A stretch of 64,000 nucleotides of DNA from Burkholderiaceae bacterium (GTDB taxonomy: Bacteria > Pseudomonadota > Gammaproteobacteria > Burkholderiales > Burkholderiaceae_C): NCBI GenBank assembly GCA_024235995.1, contig JACKLI010000001.1, positions 3,472,001-3,536,000 of the forward strand. Direction: 5' to 3'. This document shows positions 11,923 through 21,200 of this stretch, piece by piece. The position numbers and the translations under genes were made by a program. The notes below the pieces were generated by a model. It ran no database searches. It saw only the letters and a program-made list of their open reading frames with translations, and was not told the DNA's origin. Numbering within the stretch: position 1 is the first letter of the stretch; every line of letters begins with the position of its first letter.

Positions 11923-12423
11923 CTACTGCTCGCCGGCAACCTTCATCTCCCTGATCAACGTTTGCAGCGCCCTCAGTTGCTCGGCGTTCTCGTGGCAGAT
12001 CTGGTAGTTAGCGGCAACGGTTCCAGCGACGGCAGAGAGCGCAATGCCTGCGGCGGCCGCATCAGCATCTCGGGCGGGCTCGGGCAGCTCACCGGCGGCG
12101 GCAGCGTCGTGCAGGCGCACAAAGCCACGGTTGATAGTGCAAGCAGCATCGGCTTGAACGGGCACATAGACAGGAACCTCCTTGATGATGGTGTCGCCCT
12201 TCTCGCGGACGACGCGGACGCGGTCGACGTATTCGGTGACGACCTTGACGGTGGCTTGTGCCTGACGCTCGCGGATGGCGGCGGTTTGCAGGGTTTGTTG
12301 CTGGGCGGCGGCGTCCCACTGCGCTTGCACGTGGCCCGCGCCCTTGATCCAGCCGAAGCCAATCAGCGCAACAGCCAGAGCAGCGATGGCCAGCCAGCGG
12401 TAAGGCCACGGAATCAGGTTCAT
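11923..12423 (-). CDS. Rz-like i-spanin
   Basis: 166 aa from ATG 12423, overlapping the endolysin stop by 4 nt. It has an N-terminal membrane anchor (WLAIAALAVALIGFGWI, residues 10-26) followed by a periplasmic coiled-coil region rich in Ala, Gln and charged residues (QAQWDAAAQQQTLQTAAIR). This is the architecture of phage i-spanins, which connect inner and outer membranes in the last lysis step. A lipoprotein reading frame lies inside it in another frame (11973-12167), the usual Rz/Rz1 arrangement. It is the last gene of the rightward-starting late cluster and converges with the DUF4917 gene. Confidence 0.85.
   Translation of the reverse strand: MNLIPWPYRWLAIAALAVALIGFGWIKGAGHVQAQWDAAAQQQTLQTAAIRERQAQATVKVVTEYVDRVRVVREKGDTIIKEVPVYVPVQADAACTINRGFVRLHDAAAAGELPEPARDADAAAAGIALSAVAGTVAANYQICHENAEQLRALQTLIREMKVAGEQ
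11973..12167 (-). CDS. Rz1-like o-spanin lipoprotein, embedded within the i-spanin gene
   Basis: 64 aa in a different frame inside the Rz gene. The start ATG at 12167 is preceded by GAGG with a spacing of about 9 nt. The short hydrophobic signal MLLALSTVALCAC ends in a lipobox-like LCAC, followed by proline-rich TTLPPPVSCPSPP. A tiny proline-rich outer-membrane lipoprotein embedded in Rz is the hallmark of Rz1. The -2 Cys in the lipobox is unusual, so lipidation could be weak. Confidence 0.72.
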   Translation of the reverse strand: MCPFKPMLLALSTVALCACTTLPPPVSCPSPPEMLMRPPQALRSLPSLEPLPLTTRSATRTPSN

Positions 12424-12920
12424 GGCGTTTCCCCGAGGCATTGGCGGTACTCGGCCTGCCGCCGCGTGGCCAACCCGCCGCACAGCTGCGCATTGGTGGG
12501 CAGCGCGCAGTCCTTACCCTGGAAGAAGCGCCAGCGCAGCAGTTCGGCGCAGGCCCCGGCGTAGTCCTCGGCGTTGAGTTTCCTGACCAGCGTGGATTGG
12601 CAGAACGCGCGGCTGCCGACGTTGTAGGAGAAACTCACCAGCGCGTCGTACTCGTTCTGGGCCAGCGGCACGGTGACGCATTGCTTCAATGCACCCTCGA
12701 ACTGCTGCACGTCGGTGAGTGCCCGGGCCAGCGCCTTCGGCGGCGTGGTGGTGTCGCCCAGCTTCACTCCGGTGGTGGTACCGAACCCGATGGTCGGCAC
12801 ATCGCCCTTGACCGGAATCACTGCGCGGTCGGTGTAGCCCTCGTGAAGCACGATGCCGACCAGCGCTGCAGCGGACAGCGTGAGCGCGGCCACTGTCCGG
12901 CGTTGCGGCGGCCGGATCAT
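12420..12920 (-). CDS. Endolysin, GH24 lysozyme with SAR-type N-terminus
   Basis: 166 aa. ATG 12920 overlaps the holin-like gene by 4 nt. Residues 9-24 (TVAALTLSAAALVGIV) form a weakly hydrophobic, Ala-rich segment, as in signal-anchor-release endolysins exported by Sec. The catalytic glutamate is in HEGY (residue 27), and the family signature GDVPTIGFGTT follows at 39-49. The canonical Asp position of T4-type lysozymes is not obvious; D40 or D31 may serve. It degrades peptidoglycan at lysis. Confidence 0.88.
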   Translation of the reverse strand: MIRPPQRRTVAALTLSAAALVGIVLHEGYTDRAVIPVKGDVPTIGFGTTTGVKLGDTTTPPKALARALTDVQQFEGALKQCVTVPLAQNEYDALVSFSYNVGSRAFCQSTLVRKLNAEDYAGACAELLRWRFFQGKDCALPTNAQLCGGLATRRQAEYRQCLGETP

Positions 12921-13144
12921 CGGTGCATCTCCGGCTGCGCGACCAAGCGGGCGATGGCCGCGCCGATGCTGGCACTGAAGGCCAACAGCACGAACACGCC
13001 ACGCGGCAGCACGTCCCCGAGCAGTGGCACCACCACTTCCGCCGCCGTGAAGATGGCGGCGACGATAGACAGTCGGATGCTCCAGGCGCGGCGCGCGATT
13101 TTTCGCCAGTCGTCGAGCAGGCAGATCTTGCGGGTGGCCGTCAT
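12917..13144 (-). CDS. Small membrane protein, holin candidate (DUF7940-like)
   Basis: 75 aa. A basic N-terminus with LLDDWRKIARRAWSIRL is followed by two hydrophobic segments (LSIVAAIFTAAEVVVPLL at about 25-42 and GVFVLLAFSASIGAAIARL at 49-67). Size, two membrane spans and position directly before the endolysin fit a holin, which would form the membrane lesion that triggers lysis. It overlaps genes on both sides by 4 nt. Confidence 0.7.
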   Translation of the reverse strand: MTATRKICLLDDWRKIARRAWSIRLSIVAAIFTAAEVVVPLLGDVLPRGVFVLLAFSASIGAAIARLVAQPEMHR

Positions 13145-13446
13145 GGCGCACCTCCCATCAGCTTCAACTTGATAGCGGCCCCCACCAGAAGCGCGGCCAG
13201 GATGCCGGTGGTGATGACCTTGACGGTGGTCTGCCACGCCGTGCGACGCGCATCACGCCAGGCTTCCAGCAGGTCGCGCAGCTCGCGGATGTCTTTCGCG
13301 GCGTGGCCGTTTTCGAGGCCGAGATGGGACAGCACGCGCTCGGCACCGCGTTCAGCGGCGCGGTCCAGCAACTCGTCAAAGTCCTCGCGGCGCAGCAGGA
13401 GCATGTTCTCCACGAGTGCTGCGGGTTGTTGTTCGGGTTCAGTCAT
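13141..13446 (-). CDS. Lysis-cassette membrane protein (DUF6127-like)
   Basis: 101 aa. The long charged helical N-terminal part (residues 1-72) ends in one C-terminal membrane span, TVKVITTGILAALLVGAAI. It overlaps the holin candidate by 4 nt, so the lysis cassette is one translational unit: this gene, holin, endolysin, spanins. A single-span, N-in topology would suit a pinholin regulator or antiholin; that role is inference. The DUF label is from memory of similar phage proteins. Confidence 0.62.
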   Translation of the reverse strand: MTEPEQQPAALVENMLLLRREDFDELLDRAAERGAERVLSHLGLENGHAAKDIRELRDLLEAWRDARRTAWQTTVKVITTGILAALLVGAAIKLKLMGGAP

Positions 13447-13465
13447 TGCGGTTCTCCAGAAATGC

Positions 13466-13501
13466 GAAACCCGCCTGATGCGTGAGCACCAAGGCGGGTT
13501 C
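13466..13501 (-). terminator. Hairpin between tail and lysis genes
   Basis: An 8-bp stem, AACCCGCC (13468-13475) pairing with GGCGGGTT (13493-13500), lies in the 78-bp gap between the tail genes and the lysis cassette. On the minus strand it is followed by a weak T-containing tract (TTCGCATTTC), so it is a partial terminator or attenuator rather than a strong stop. Confidence 0.5.
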
Positions 13502-13524
13502 GAGGTCAGCAGGAAGGTTGGACG

Positions 13525-13746
13525 TCAGATCTCGATGAGCTCCAGCGGCAGTGAGGGGGCAATGCCCTCGATCACTTCGTCGCGCACGAACACGGTCTGA
13601 CCCACGGTTGCGTTGCCACGCGCGCGGATCAGGCCGCCACCGGGTAGAACCACCAAAGCGATACCGGAGCCGACCTCGAGCACGGTGCCTGCTTGCAGCG
13701 GTGCGTCAGGCAGCAACTGCCGAAACTGCTGGTAGAGGTTATGCAT
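13525..13746 (-). CDS. Small phage protein of the tail-tip region, unknown function
   Basis: 73 aa, beginning 8 nt inside the end of the 626-aa tail gene. Beta-rich sequence: TVLEVGSGIALVVLPGGG, ARGNATVGQTVFVRDEVIEG. It looks like one small beta-barrel such as those found in tail or baseplate accessory proteins. No catalytic motif, signal or membrane segment is seen. It is probably a virion or assembly component because it is coupled to the tail-tip gene and separated from lysis genes by a hairpin. Confidence 0.6.
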   Translation of the reverse strand: MHNLYQQFRQLLPDAPLQAGTVLEVGSGIALVVLPGGGLIRARGNATVGQTVFVRDEVIEGIAPSLPLELIEI

Positions 13747-15619
13747 AGCTCTGCACTCCCAGGGTCTGCCAGACCTCTGGCAAGCCTGCGTCAATGCGAG
13801 TCGAGCGCACCAGCCCCAGCCGCGCCACGCCACCGTCCTGGTAGGCGATGAAAGCGCCCGGTTCGATGATTCCGGTTTCGGGTAGCACCGGCAGACGCAG
13901 CGTGACCTCGATCTGGCGACCTGTGTCCGACAGCACCGCAATGCCGCGCTGGCGTGCCGCCGCCGCTTGGGTGATCAGCGCATCGACCACCATCGGCGCG
14001 AGCACATCGCCCGCCGTGCCGGTGCGCGTGACCTGTCCAAGCACACCCGTCTCCTGGCCTGCCACGAACACGCGGTTGTAGGCGGGCTTGTCGATCCAGC
14101 GCAGCGATTCGCGCCCCACGGTGTCCACTGGCAGCACGAAGTCCGGCGTCACATCCGTCCACCAGTCCCACGGCACCACCGGGTAGCGATGGCGCACGCG
14201 CAGAATCTTGTCGGACGGATGCGGCAGCAGGTAGCCGCCGGCTGCTCCGACGATGGTGGTCAGTGCCTCGATCCACGTGCCTTGCTTGGCGAACACGCCG
14301 GTGGGCACCAGCCAGTCGGTCAGCGCCCAATCCACTGTCCAGCCCAGCGGGATGCCGTTGAACGTCAGCACGTCCTCCATCAGCTGCTGCGCGCTGCGCG
14401 GCTCGGTGTTGGAAAAGGCGATGACCGGTGCGTAGGGAGCGGCCAACATCGCGCTGCGCCCGCGTCCCGAGAGGCGGATGCTGGCGTCGCCGAACGCACG
14501 CTCGCGGCTCAGATTCTCGGCTAGGACATGGAAGGCCGTGCCGTTGATCGTGGCGATCAGTTCCACGGGCCCCGCGCCCTGACCGTCAATGTTTTCGGGC
14601 ACCACCAGAGACTCAGCCACCTGCGGTAGCGTGGCCTCGAAGCCCCATGCCCACGAATCGGCATCCAGCGATAGCGATAGGCCCAGCACCGGTACCGGCG
14701 TGCCATCGGGCCAGCGCGTCAGCGTCACCTCATTGATCACGAAATACACCCTCCGGATGGGAACGGGCACCGACCCGGCCTGCGGCTGGTCGTAGTGCTC
14801 GCAGACGAACAAGAGGTCGCCATCGGTGGCGGCGGCCTCGGCAAACAGCAAATGCCCGTTCGGTGCGTAACAAGCTGGGGGCACTGGCGGCACGAACGGC
14901 ACCGCCGGATGGCGACCCGGTCGGGGGCGCATCGCCGCCTGCCAGAGCGCCCCCCACCAGCGGCGCAGGTAGACCGCGCTGCGGATGCCTTCGGCGTGGA
15001 AATGCCCGGCGTACCGATTCGCCTCCTGATAGGGTGATGCAGCCGCAAACCGGCGGTCGCGCCAGCCGTCCTGGTGCCGGATGGCCCAGTTCAGCCACTC
15101 TGCATGGATGGCCTCGTCGAAGGCCGTTCTACGCGCCGTGCGCAGCCGGATGGCGTCGGCTTGGCCCAAGCTCGCACCGGACTGCACGGGCGCAGCCCCT
15201 TGGTGCCACGTTTGTCGGGCCAGGGGGGCGCGCACGCGCGTGCTGGTGCGGCGGTTTTCCACGCCGATCACCCAAGGCCCAGCGCTCTGCCACTGAGCGC
15301 GCGAAGCCTCGTGCAGGTGTGATGTAGCCTCGCGCCGATCCACGGCACCGTTGCTGTGCCTGCTGGCGTGCTGCCAGCGGGTCGAACTCTGCCCAGTGAT
15401 GGGGCGCACCGCGTAGGACTGATACCGTGCCTCAGCCAGCATCCCCAGCGGCGGGAAGTTGCCCACCAGCGCCACATCCGTGCGTGTTACCGCCTGCGCC
15501 GTGAATGTCAGTGCGGGTAGCGCCGACTGCAACGCGGCGTTGGCGTTTGGAATCGCCGTAGCTGTGAAGCTCAGTTCGGGCAGCGTGGCGGCGAGTATCA
15601 AGTCGCCGGGATTGCTCAT
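13739..15619 (-). CDS. Phage tail-tip/hub-like protein
   Basis: 626 aa, large, with no signal peptide. The N-terminal 130 residues are Ala/Thr/Ser-rich beta repeats (ILAATLPELSFTATAIP, ALQSALPALTFTAQAV). The middle is rich in Trp/Arg/His (residues 100-230). The C-terminal 350 residues resemble tail-hub proteins (SLSLDADSWAWGFEATLP near 315, then RVRHRYPVVPWDWW and NRVFVAGQETGVLG), a pattern of late-control/gpD-type hubs. It lies last in the tail operon, where receptor-binding or hub proteins are expected. Exact role not recognised. Confidence 0.65.
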   Translation of the reverse strand: MSNPGDLILAATLPELSFTATAIPNANAALQSALPALTFTAQAVTRTDVALVGNFPPLGMLAEARYQSYAVRPITGQSSTRWQHASRHSNGAVDRREATSHLHEASRAQWQSAGPWVIGVENRRTSTRVRAPLARQTWHQGAAPVQSGASLGQADAIRLRTARRTAFDEAIHAEWLNWAIRHQDGWRDRRFAAASPYQEANRYAGHFHAEGIRSAVYLRRWWGALWQAAMRPRPGRHPAVPFVPPVPPACYAPNGHLLFAEAAATDGDLLFVCEHYDQPQAGSVPVPIRRVYFVINEVTLTRWPDGTPVPVLGLSLSLDADSWAWGFEATLPQVAESLVVPENIDGQGAGPVELIATINGTAFHVLAENLSRERAFGDASIRLSGRGRSAMLAAPYAPVIAFSNTEPRSAQQLMEDVLTFNGIPLGWTVDWALTDWLVPTGVFAKQGTWIEALTTIVGAAGGYLLPHPSDKILRVRHRYPVVPWDWWTDVTPDFVLPVDTVGRESLRWIDKPAYNRVFVAGQETGVLGQVTRTGTAGDVLAPMVVDALITQAAAARQRGIAVLSDTGRQIEVTLRLPVLPETGIIEPGAFIAYQDGGVARLGLVRSTRIDAGLPEVWQTLGVQSYA

Positions 15620-15622
15620 CGA

Positions 15623-16012
15623 CTACCCCAGCAGGCCGGACACGATGCGGGTGTAGCCCCCGGCGTAGAGCGTGGTCGACGGGAGGCGCAATTCGCCTGT
15701 GCCGTTCAGGTCGGACACGTCGCAGTCCCAGGCCAGCGTACCGTCGCCATTGACGATGCGCGCCCAGGTCGCCTCGCCGCTGGTTTGAATCAGGGCTTCG
15801 CCGGTGGGCGTGATGGTCAGAATCCCGTCCTCCACCTCGCCGATGGGCTCGACCAACACGATGGCGGCCAGCAGATCGCCGGTCGGGGCCGCGCCGAAGG
15901 ATGGACGCACGCCGCCGTAGATCCGAACACAGGCGTTCTCCGTGCCGGTGGCCAGGAAGTTCACCACGGCGTTCAGGCGATAGTCGTTGAGCGCGTTCGA
16001 GATCTGGATCAC
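15623..16012 (-). CDS. Phage tail-region protein, unknown
   Basis: 129 aa, overlapping the 326-aa gene upstream by 4 nt and 3 nt from the hub gene. Its composition is beta-rich with no membrane segment. RIYGGVRPSFGAAPTGDLLAA and LTITPTGEALIQTSGEA suggest a small jelly-roll or immunoglobulin-like domain (quoted only as locators near residues 31 and 65). Position between fibre-like and hub-like genes argues for a virion component. Not recognised further. Confidence 0.6.
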   Translation of the reverse strand: MIQISNALNDYRLNAVVNFLATGTENACVRIYGGVRPSFGAAPTGDLLAAIVLVEPIGEVEDGILTITPTGEALIQTSGEATWARIVNGDGTLAWDCDVSDLNGTGELRLPSTTLYAGGYTRIVSGLLG

Positions 16013-16989
16013 GGTTGAGACTCCATCATGGTTTGCGCACGCAGGTTGTCGGCGATGACGGCGCGATGCTGTCGTGCGTGGTCGAAAGCGATGACGAGGT
16101 AGCGAGGCACCGGATCGATGTGATCGAACGAGTACGCGCCGGTACTGGCGTCGCTCCAGGTCTCACGCACCACGACGTAGGTGGCTTGATCGATCAACAG
16201 CACGCGCCGCTGAAGCGGCTCATCGGCGATCACGCCCTTCACGCGGTGCTTCACCGTGCCCGCAATGCGGTGGTTACCGTGGTAGTAGTGGTTGCGCTTG
16301 CCGAGCAGCGCGCGCAGGCCGCGATGGCTATAACGAAGCGCTGCTGCGTTGTCTGGGACGAGGACACGTTTCGCCAGTGCGACAGGGAGTCGACGATGCG
16401 CGGGTGGCGGCATGTCCTCCAGACCGCTGCTCACATCGCCTGCGACCCGATGCACGCGCAGCGTGATCCCGTAGCCGAAGATGCAGGGACGAAGGGACGG
16501 ATACCAGCGCTTGAAGTCGCGCCAGACGATTTCACCGTCCACCGACAGTTGCAGAAGCCACACATCGAGATTCGCTTGGCGCTTGATCTCTAGCCGGATC
16601 GTGCGGCGCGCGCCAACCACAGCCCAGCCTGCCCACGCTTCGGTGACCTGTTCGTACTCAGAGCCGCCGCTTGTCCAGTACGAGTGGACCCAACTGCTGT
16701 TGTAGACGCAGAGGCGATGCCCTTCGTAGGTGCCCACCCCCGTCCAGAGCCAGAAACCGAAGTGCGGAGGCGGCGATGCCGATGCAACGATCTCCACGTC
16801 CATCTCGAACCAGAAGTCCGTGTTCAGCGGAGCGTCCGACAAGCGCCAAAAGCTCTGGGAGTTGTTGAACACGAGATCGGCGGACTCCTCCACTGCATTC
16901 CACGTGGTCGTGATCCCACCATTGCCACCGTTGCTTGAAAAGCCCGAAGGGATGCCGGAGGCGAAATCCTCCTCAAATGGATAGGCCAC
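16009..16989 (-). CDS. Phage tail protein with lectin-like beta-sandwich N-terminus
   Basis: 326 aa. Residues 1-190 (FEEDFASGIPSGF, FWRLSDAPLNTDFWFEMDV, TIRLEIKRQANLDVWLL) look like a concanavalin-type beta-sandwich, common in carbohydrate-binding virion proteins. The C-terminal part contains KRVLLIDQATYVVVRETWS and SFDHIDPVPRYLVIAFD, resembling a carboxypeptidase-regulatory-like module used in tail fibres. It may bind the cell surface. Overlaps the next gene by 4 nt. Family assignment is by pattern only. Confidence 0.6.
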   Translation of the reverse strand: MAYPFEEDFASGIPSGFSSNGGNGGITTTWNAVEESADLVFNNSQSFWRLSDAPLNTDFWFEMDVEIVASASPPPHFGFWLWTGVGTYEGHRLCVYNSSWVHSYWTSGGSEYEQVTEAWAGWAVVGARRTIRLEIKRQANLDVWLLQLSVDGEIVWRDFKRWYPSLRPCIFGYGITLRVHRVAGDVSSGLEDMPPPAHRRLPVALAKRVLVPDNAAALRYSHRGLRALLGKRNHYYHGNHRIAGTVKHRVKGVIADEPLQRRVLLIDQATYVVVRETWSDASTGAYSFDHIDPVPRYLVIAFDHARQHRAVIADNLRAQTMMESQP

Positions 16990-16992
16990 GGC

Positions 16993-18261
16993 TCACGGTC
17001 TCCACGGCCCGGTGATATCGAAGCAAAAGCCGCAGCTGTTGGTCTCGCTCGAGTACGAGGAGATCGTGACGTAGAGGAACTTGCGGTCTTCGTAGCCGAT
17101 GACGTTGTCGATCATGGTCAGATGGCCGTAGGGCTGGTTCTGGTGAACCCAGAGCATCCCTGGCAGCACGCCCCGCAGATGCCCTCCGCTTTCGCGCAGG
17201 TAGATCGGATGCAGGATCAGGCCATAGTCCGGACCGTTCGGAAACGGGATGGCTGCGGACCGACCAGAAATGTTTTGGCTGTTCTGATCGTTGAGCGAAA
17301 GCATCCCGAGGCGCACATTACCGCCAAGTTGCGTGTAATCGCGCAGACAGATCTTGCCGGTTGTTTCCAGCGACTGACACGAGTAGGCATCCTGGTAGGG
17401 ATAGCTGCCGCCCGTGTAGTTGGCCTGCTGATAGCGTTCCGAGGCGATCAGGTAAGACGCGAAGTTGTCACCGGGCTTGTAGCTGTCGAAATCGGTGAAG
17501 GCGTGCAGTACGCGCCAGTCGCCTTGGTAGCCCGACGAGTTGATGAGAAAGAACCCACGGTCGTCGCCGATCAGCACCCAGCTGCGGCCCCAGTTGCCGT
17601 TGTCGCCGGACGTCTCGGCATAAGACTGGCGCGCGTAGTACCACTTGAACCAGCCCACGTACATCGTTGTGCCACTGCCGGTCGGAACCTCATTGCGCAT
17701 CGGCGCGGCTGGCGTGAACGGCGCTTGCGCGCCGACGAAGGTGTCGATGTCGGCCATACCCTCGGCGATGGTCACTCGCCCGAACTTGGCCCACGTCGAG
17801 GTGTAGCCCGTGGGCAGGCTGTCGTCGACGCGCAGGAAGTGACGGTTCGACTGCGGGTTCGGACTGCGGTAGGCGCGCTTGTGGGTGCCCGTGAACGCAA
17901 TCTCGAAGCCCAGCGGCGCGATCTTCAGCGTGATGCCGGTCTGCGTGGTGGCGGGCGATGCGGGTTCGCCTGCCACGCGAAAGCTCACCGTGGTCGACGT
18001 AATGGCCGTAACGGTGAACTCACCGTTGTAGGAAGGCTGATCGCAGCCCTCCACCAGCACGACCTGATCGACTATGAAACCGTGCCCGGAGCCAACGGTC
18101 GCGGTGGCGGTATCGTCCGTACGAGAAAGCGCCGTCACCGTCTTGAGGTTGAAGCCGTTGACCAGGCAGGCGTCCAGCAGCGCCGTGAGGCTGCCCCAGT
18201 TGTTGGTCAGCACCGGCGCGCCTGCAAACCCGTTGTGCATCCATTTGACCTTGTTGCTCAT
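16993..18261 (-). CDS. Phage tail-tip structural protein, unknown
   Basis: 422 aa from ATG 18261, where MSNKVKWMHNGF starts after a purine-rich leader; the open frame extends further upstream without a better start. It has a short N-terminal region common in tail-tip proteins, a domain with VTAITSTTVSFRVAGEPASP at about 85-105, and a large Tyr/Trp/Gly-rich C-terminal domain (GWFKWYYARQSYAE, FFLINSSGYQGDW). No enzyme motif is seen. It is probably a tail spike or tip protein made after the 1201-aa protein, 10 nt away. Confidence 0.6.
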   Translation of the reverse strand: MSNKVKWMHNGFAGAPVLTNNWGSLTALLDACLVNGFNLKTVTALSRTDDTATATVGSGHGFIVDQVVLVEGCDQPSYNGEFTVTAITSTTVSFRVAGEPASPATTQTGITLKIAPLGFEIAFTGTHKRAYRSPNPQSNRHFLRVDDSLPTGYTSTWAKFGRVTIAEGMADIDTFVGAQAPFTPAAPMRNEVPTGSGTTMYVGWFKWYYARQSYAETSGDNGNWGRSWVLIGDDRGFFLINSSGYQGDWRVLHAFTDFDSYKPGDNFASYLIASERYQQANYTGGSYPYQDAYSCQSLETTGKICLRDYTQLGGNVRLGMLSLNDQNSQNISGRSAAIPFPNGPDYGLILHPIYLRESGGHLRGVLPGMLWVHQNQPYGHLTMIDNVIGYEDRKFLYVTISSYSSETNSCGFCFDITGPWRP

Positions 18262-18271
18262 CGCATTCCTC

Positions 18272-21200
18272 TCAAGGACGATCCACGTCGCCGCGCACCA
18301 GCAAGGTGAAGGCGTCGTTGGTGACGGTTTCCGGGCCCTGTTGGATGGTGCGAACGACCCACACAGGAAACAGCGCACCGGTGGTGTTAAAGCGCAGTAC
18401 GTTGCCGGTCGCCCAGCCCGAACCCCAGCCGATGACGGCCAGCGTGAAGTACGGTTTGCCGGTGGCCGGGTTGATCGGCGCGATGTTGCTGCCCGTGGTG
18501 CCAGTGGCGATCACTCCCACGTGCTCGCCGATGACGTTGAACGAGGTCGCGTTGGTGAACTGGATCGCCCAGCGTTCGGTGATCGCGCCTGCGTTGGTGA
18601 CAACGATGGGGGCCAGCACGTCGTTGTAGGTGGCGGTCGCCGCGCTGCCGGTGATGGCATCGAGGAAGGTGCCGTTCCACGTGGCCTGGTCGAACAGGTT
18701 GGAGACGTAGGCGCGAAGGTCGCCCGACACCAGCGCAGAGGACACGTGCGAGCCGACCGGATAGTCGTGGGTGATCTGGCGGGTGAAGGCCAGCCGCCCG
18801 GAGATCTGCACGTCCGATACCTGCGCCATGTCCTCGATGCGGTGCTCGACCGTGAGCGGCTGCACAAGGCCAGTGACCACACCGAAGGTGACAGTTCCGG
18901 CTTCGAGATCGGCGGTGTAGTCGGTGGTCACGACGTCGCCGTTGCCATCGAGCACGCGCACGCGCGACAGGCGCTCGCGCCCACAGTCCACGACTTGCCC
19001 GCTGGTGGCGGTGAGCGGCCCGACCGTGGCGGTGTGTCCAATTACCGCGAAATCACCCGCTCGGAAGATCGGCACCCGTCCGTCCTGCGGTAGGCGCACC
19101 GGATCGAGGCCGATGATGTCTGCGTCCAGCGGCAGATAGGAGTACGCGACTGCGTTGTACTTGATGGTGTCGGCGAACACCGGCACCGGCTTGAAGATCT
19201 TCGCAACACCGTCGATGGTGATCACCGCATCCGGGTCGTACCAGCTCTGCCCCTCGTTGCCCGCCGCCACCACCCACGAGCCAAAGCGCACTCGAACGAC
19301 GCCGGTTTCGTAGTCGATGGTGCCCACCACGTCGGTGCCGGTGATGTCGCCATTGTTGTTGGCGTTGACGTTGATCGTGCCGCCGGACAGGCGCGTGGCC
19401 AGCAGTTGCAGGCTCGACGGCCGCACCGGCGAAGCCGGGACGCGGAATGTCACCTCGTCCACCGGCGTGCCGTCCAGCGTGGTGAGCAGTGAGCGCAGTC
19501 CCACGGCGTTCGAGGCGGCAGGGACCCAAGCCGTGATGCTCGCTGCGCCGTTGGCGTAGTTGATGTTCCCCGCCAGCGTGGCCGCACCCGTCACCGGGTT
19601 CAAGTCGTAGTAGAGGCTGCCCAAGCGGTCGAAGTAGGTCTTGCCGCCCAGCGTGAAGTTGATGCTGCCGGGCACGATGTTCTCGGCAAAGCTGGGCGTG
19701 AGGTCGATGGCCAGCGCGCCTGCGGTGAAGCTGTCATTGACCGCGTTGGACGTGCCCGCAGCGCGGAAGCGCACCTTGGCCCAGCCGGATTCGTCGATGG
19801 GCATCGACGCACCTGCCGTGATGTACTCCCAATGCGAGAACAGATTGCGGTACACCGGCACCAGCGCGTTGCTGGCATTGCGTGTCCAGCCGATGCGCGT
19901 GACGCTGTAGCGCGCCACCGGAATCCGCACGGTCGTGTCTGGCACGAAGTGGATGACGCCGGTGCTGTAGTTCACCGAACCGAAGGCCGTACCCTGCGGG
20001 TCACGCAATACGCCCAGTCCATCGTCCTTGACGATCTTGATCGGGTCGATTTGGCGGATCAGTTGCAGCTCGGCAGGCGTGGTCGAGATGTATTCGTACA
20101 GGTCGATCAGCAGGTTCCACTCCAGCTCGACCGTGCCGGGGATCAGACCGTCGAAATCGACCTCTACGTCGATGCTGCCGTCGCCATTGCGCAGTGGCGC
20201 CGGAAACGTCTCCTCGTTCGGCGGGCCCCAGGTATAGGCGACGCTGTACGTTTGGCCGCCCGCAGGCAGTGCGGCAGGTGTGATCTGGATCAGGCCGGTC
20301 TGGTAGTTGATGGTGCCGCTGGCGTGGCCGCTGATCGCGCCCTTGCCATCATCGGTAGCGGTGCGGGCAGTGCCGTCGTTCCATGTGATGGACACTGAAC
20401 CCGGCGTCACACCTGCGTTGGAGAGCTGGAAGGCGACCGCTGGCGGCGCAATGCTGCCGCCAGATCGGTTGAAGTAGTTGGCCTTGCCACCCCAGGCATA
20501 GACGATCTCACTGCCCACATCGGGCAGCGCCCCCAGGGTGACGGCGACCGTGCCGGTGGTGTAGCTGACGGTGCCGACACCGTACTCCGGGCTGGCCCCC
20601 TTCAACACGCCCGCGCCGTTGTCGCGCAAGTCGTACCACTTTCCTTGGGCGCGGTAGCTCACCTGAATCGTGCCGGGCGACGGGCTGGGCACGATGGTCA
20701 GGATGTAGTTGTACGAGCGGCTCTCGATGTCGACCCGGATGCCCGCTGTGTCAGCCACACGGATCGGCGCGGCGGCGGGCCGGAAGGTGATGGTCTTGCT
20801 GCCCGAATAGGTCGGCGCACTCGATGCCAGCGCGACCTGGCCCCGCCCATAGTTCACAGTGCCCACTACGGTCGCACCCGACAGCAGGTCGCCACCGTTG
20901 TCGACAAGCGTCGCACCGCTGACGGTGATCGAGAGGGTTCCAGGCTGAATGGCGTTGCCCACCGACAGCACGGTCGAGGCATTGAACGCGACCGAGGTGG
21001 TGTAGGACACCGTGCCGTTGTCGGACTCGATGAGCGTTTCCGAGGTGCCGCCTGCGGTGAGATCAAGCAGCGGTGTCTCCGTCTGTGCCGAGGGCACGAG
21101 CTGTGTGAACACGCTGGTGACGCTGGCGGCCACATCGCCGATAGAAACCGGCTGGGTCGTCTTGACCACGCCGCAGTACTTGGCGGCATCGGCCACCACG

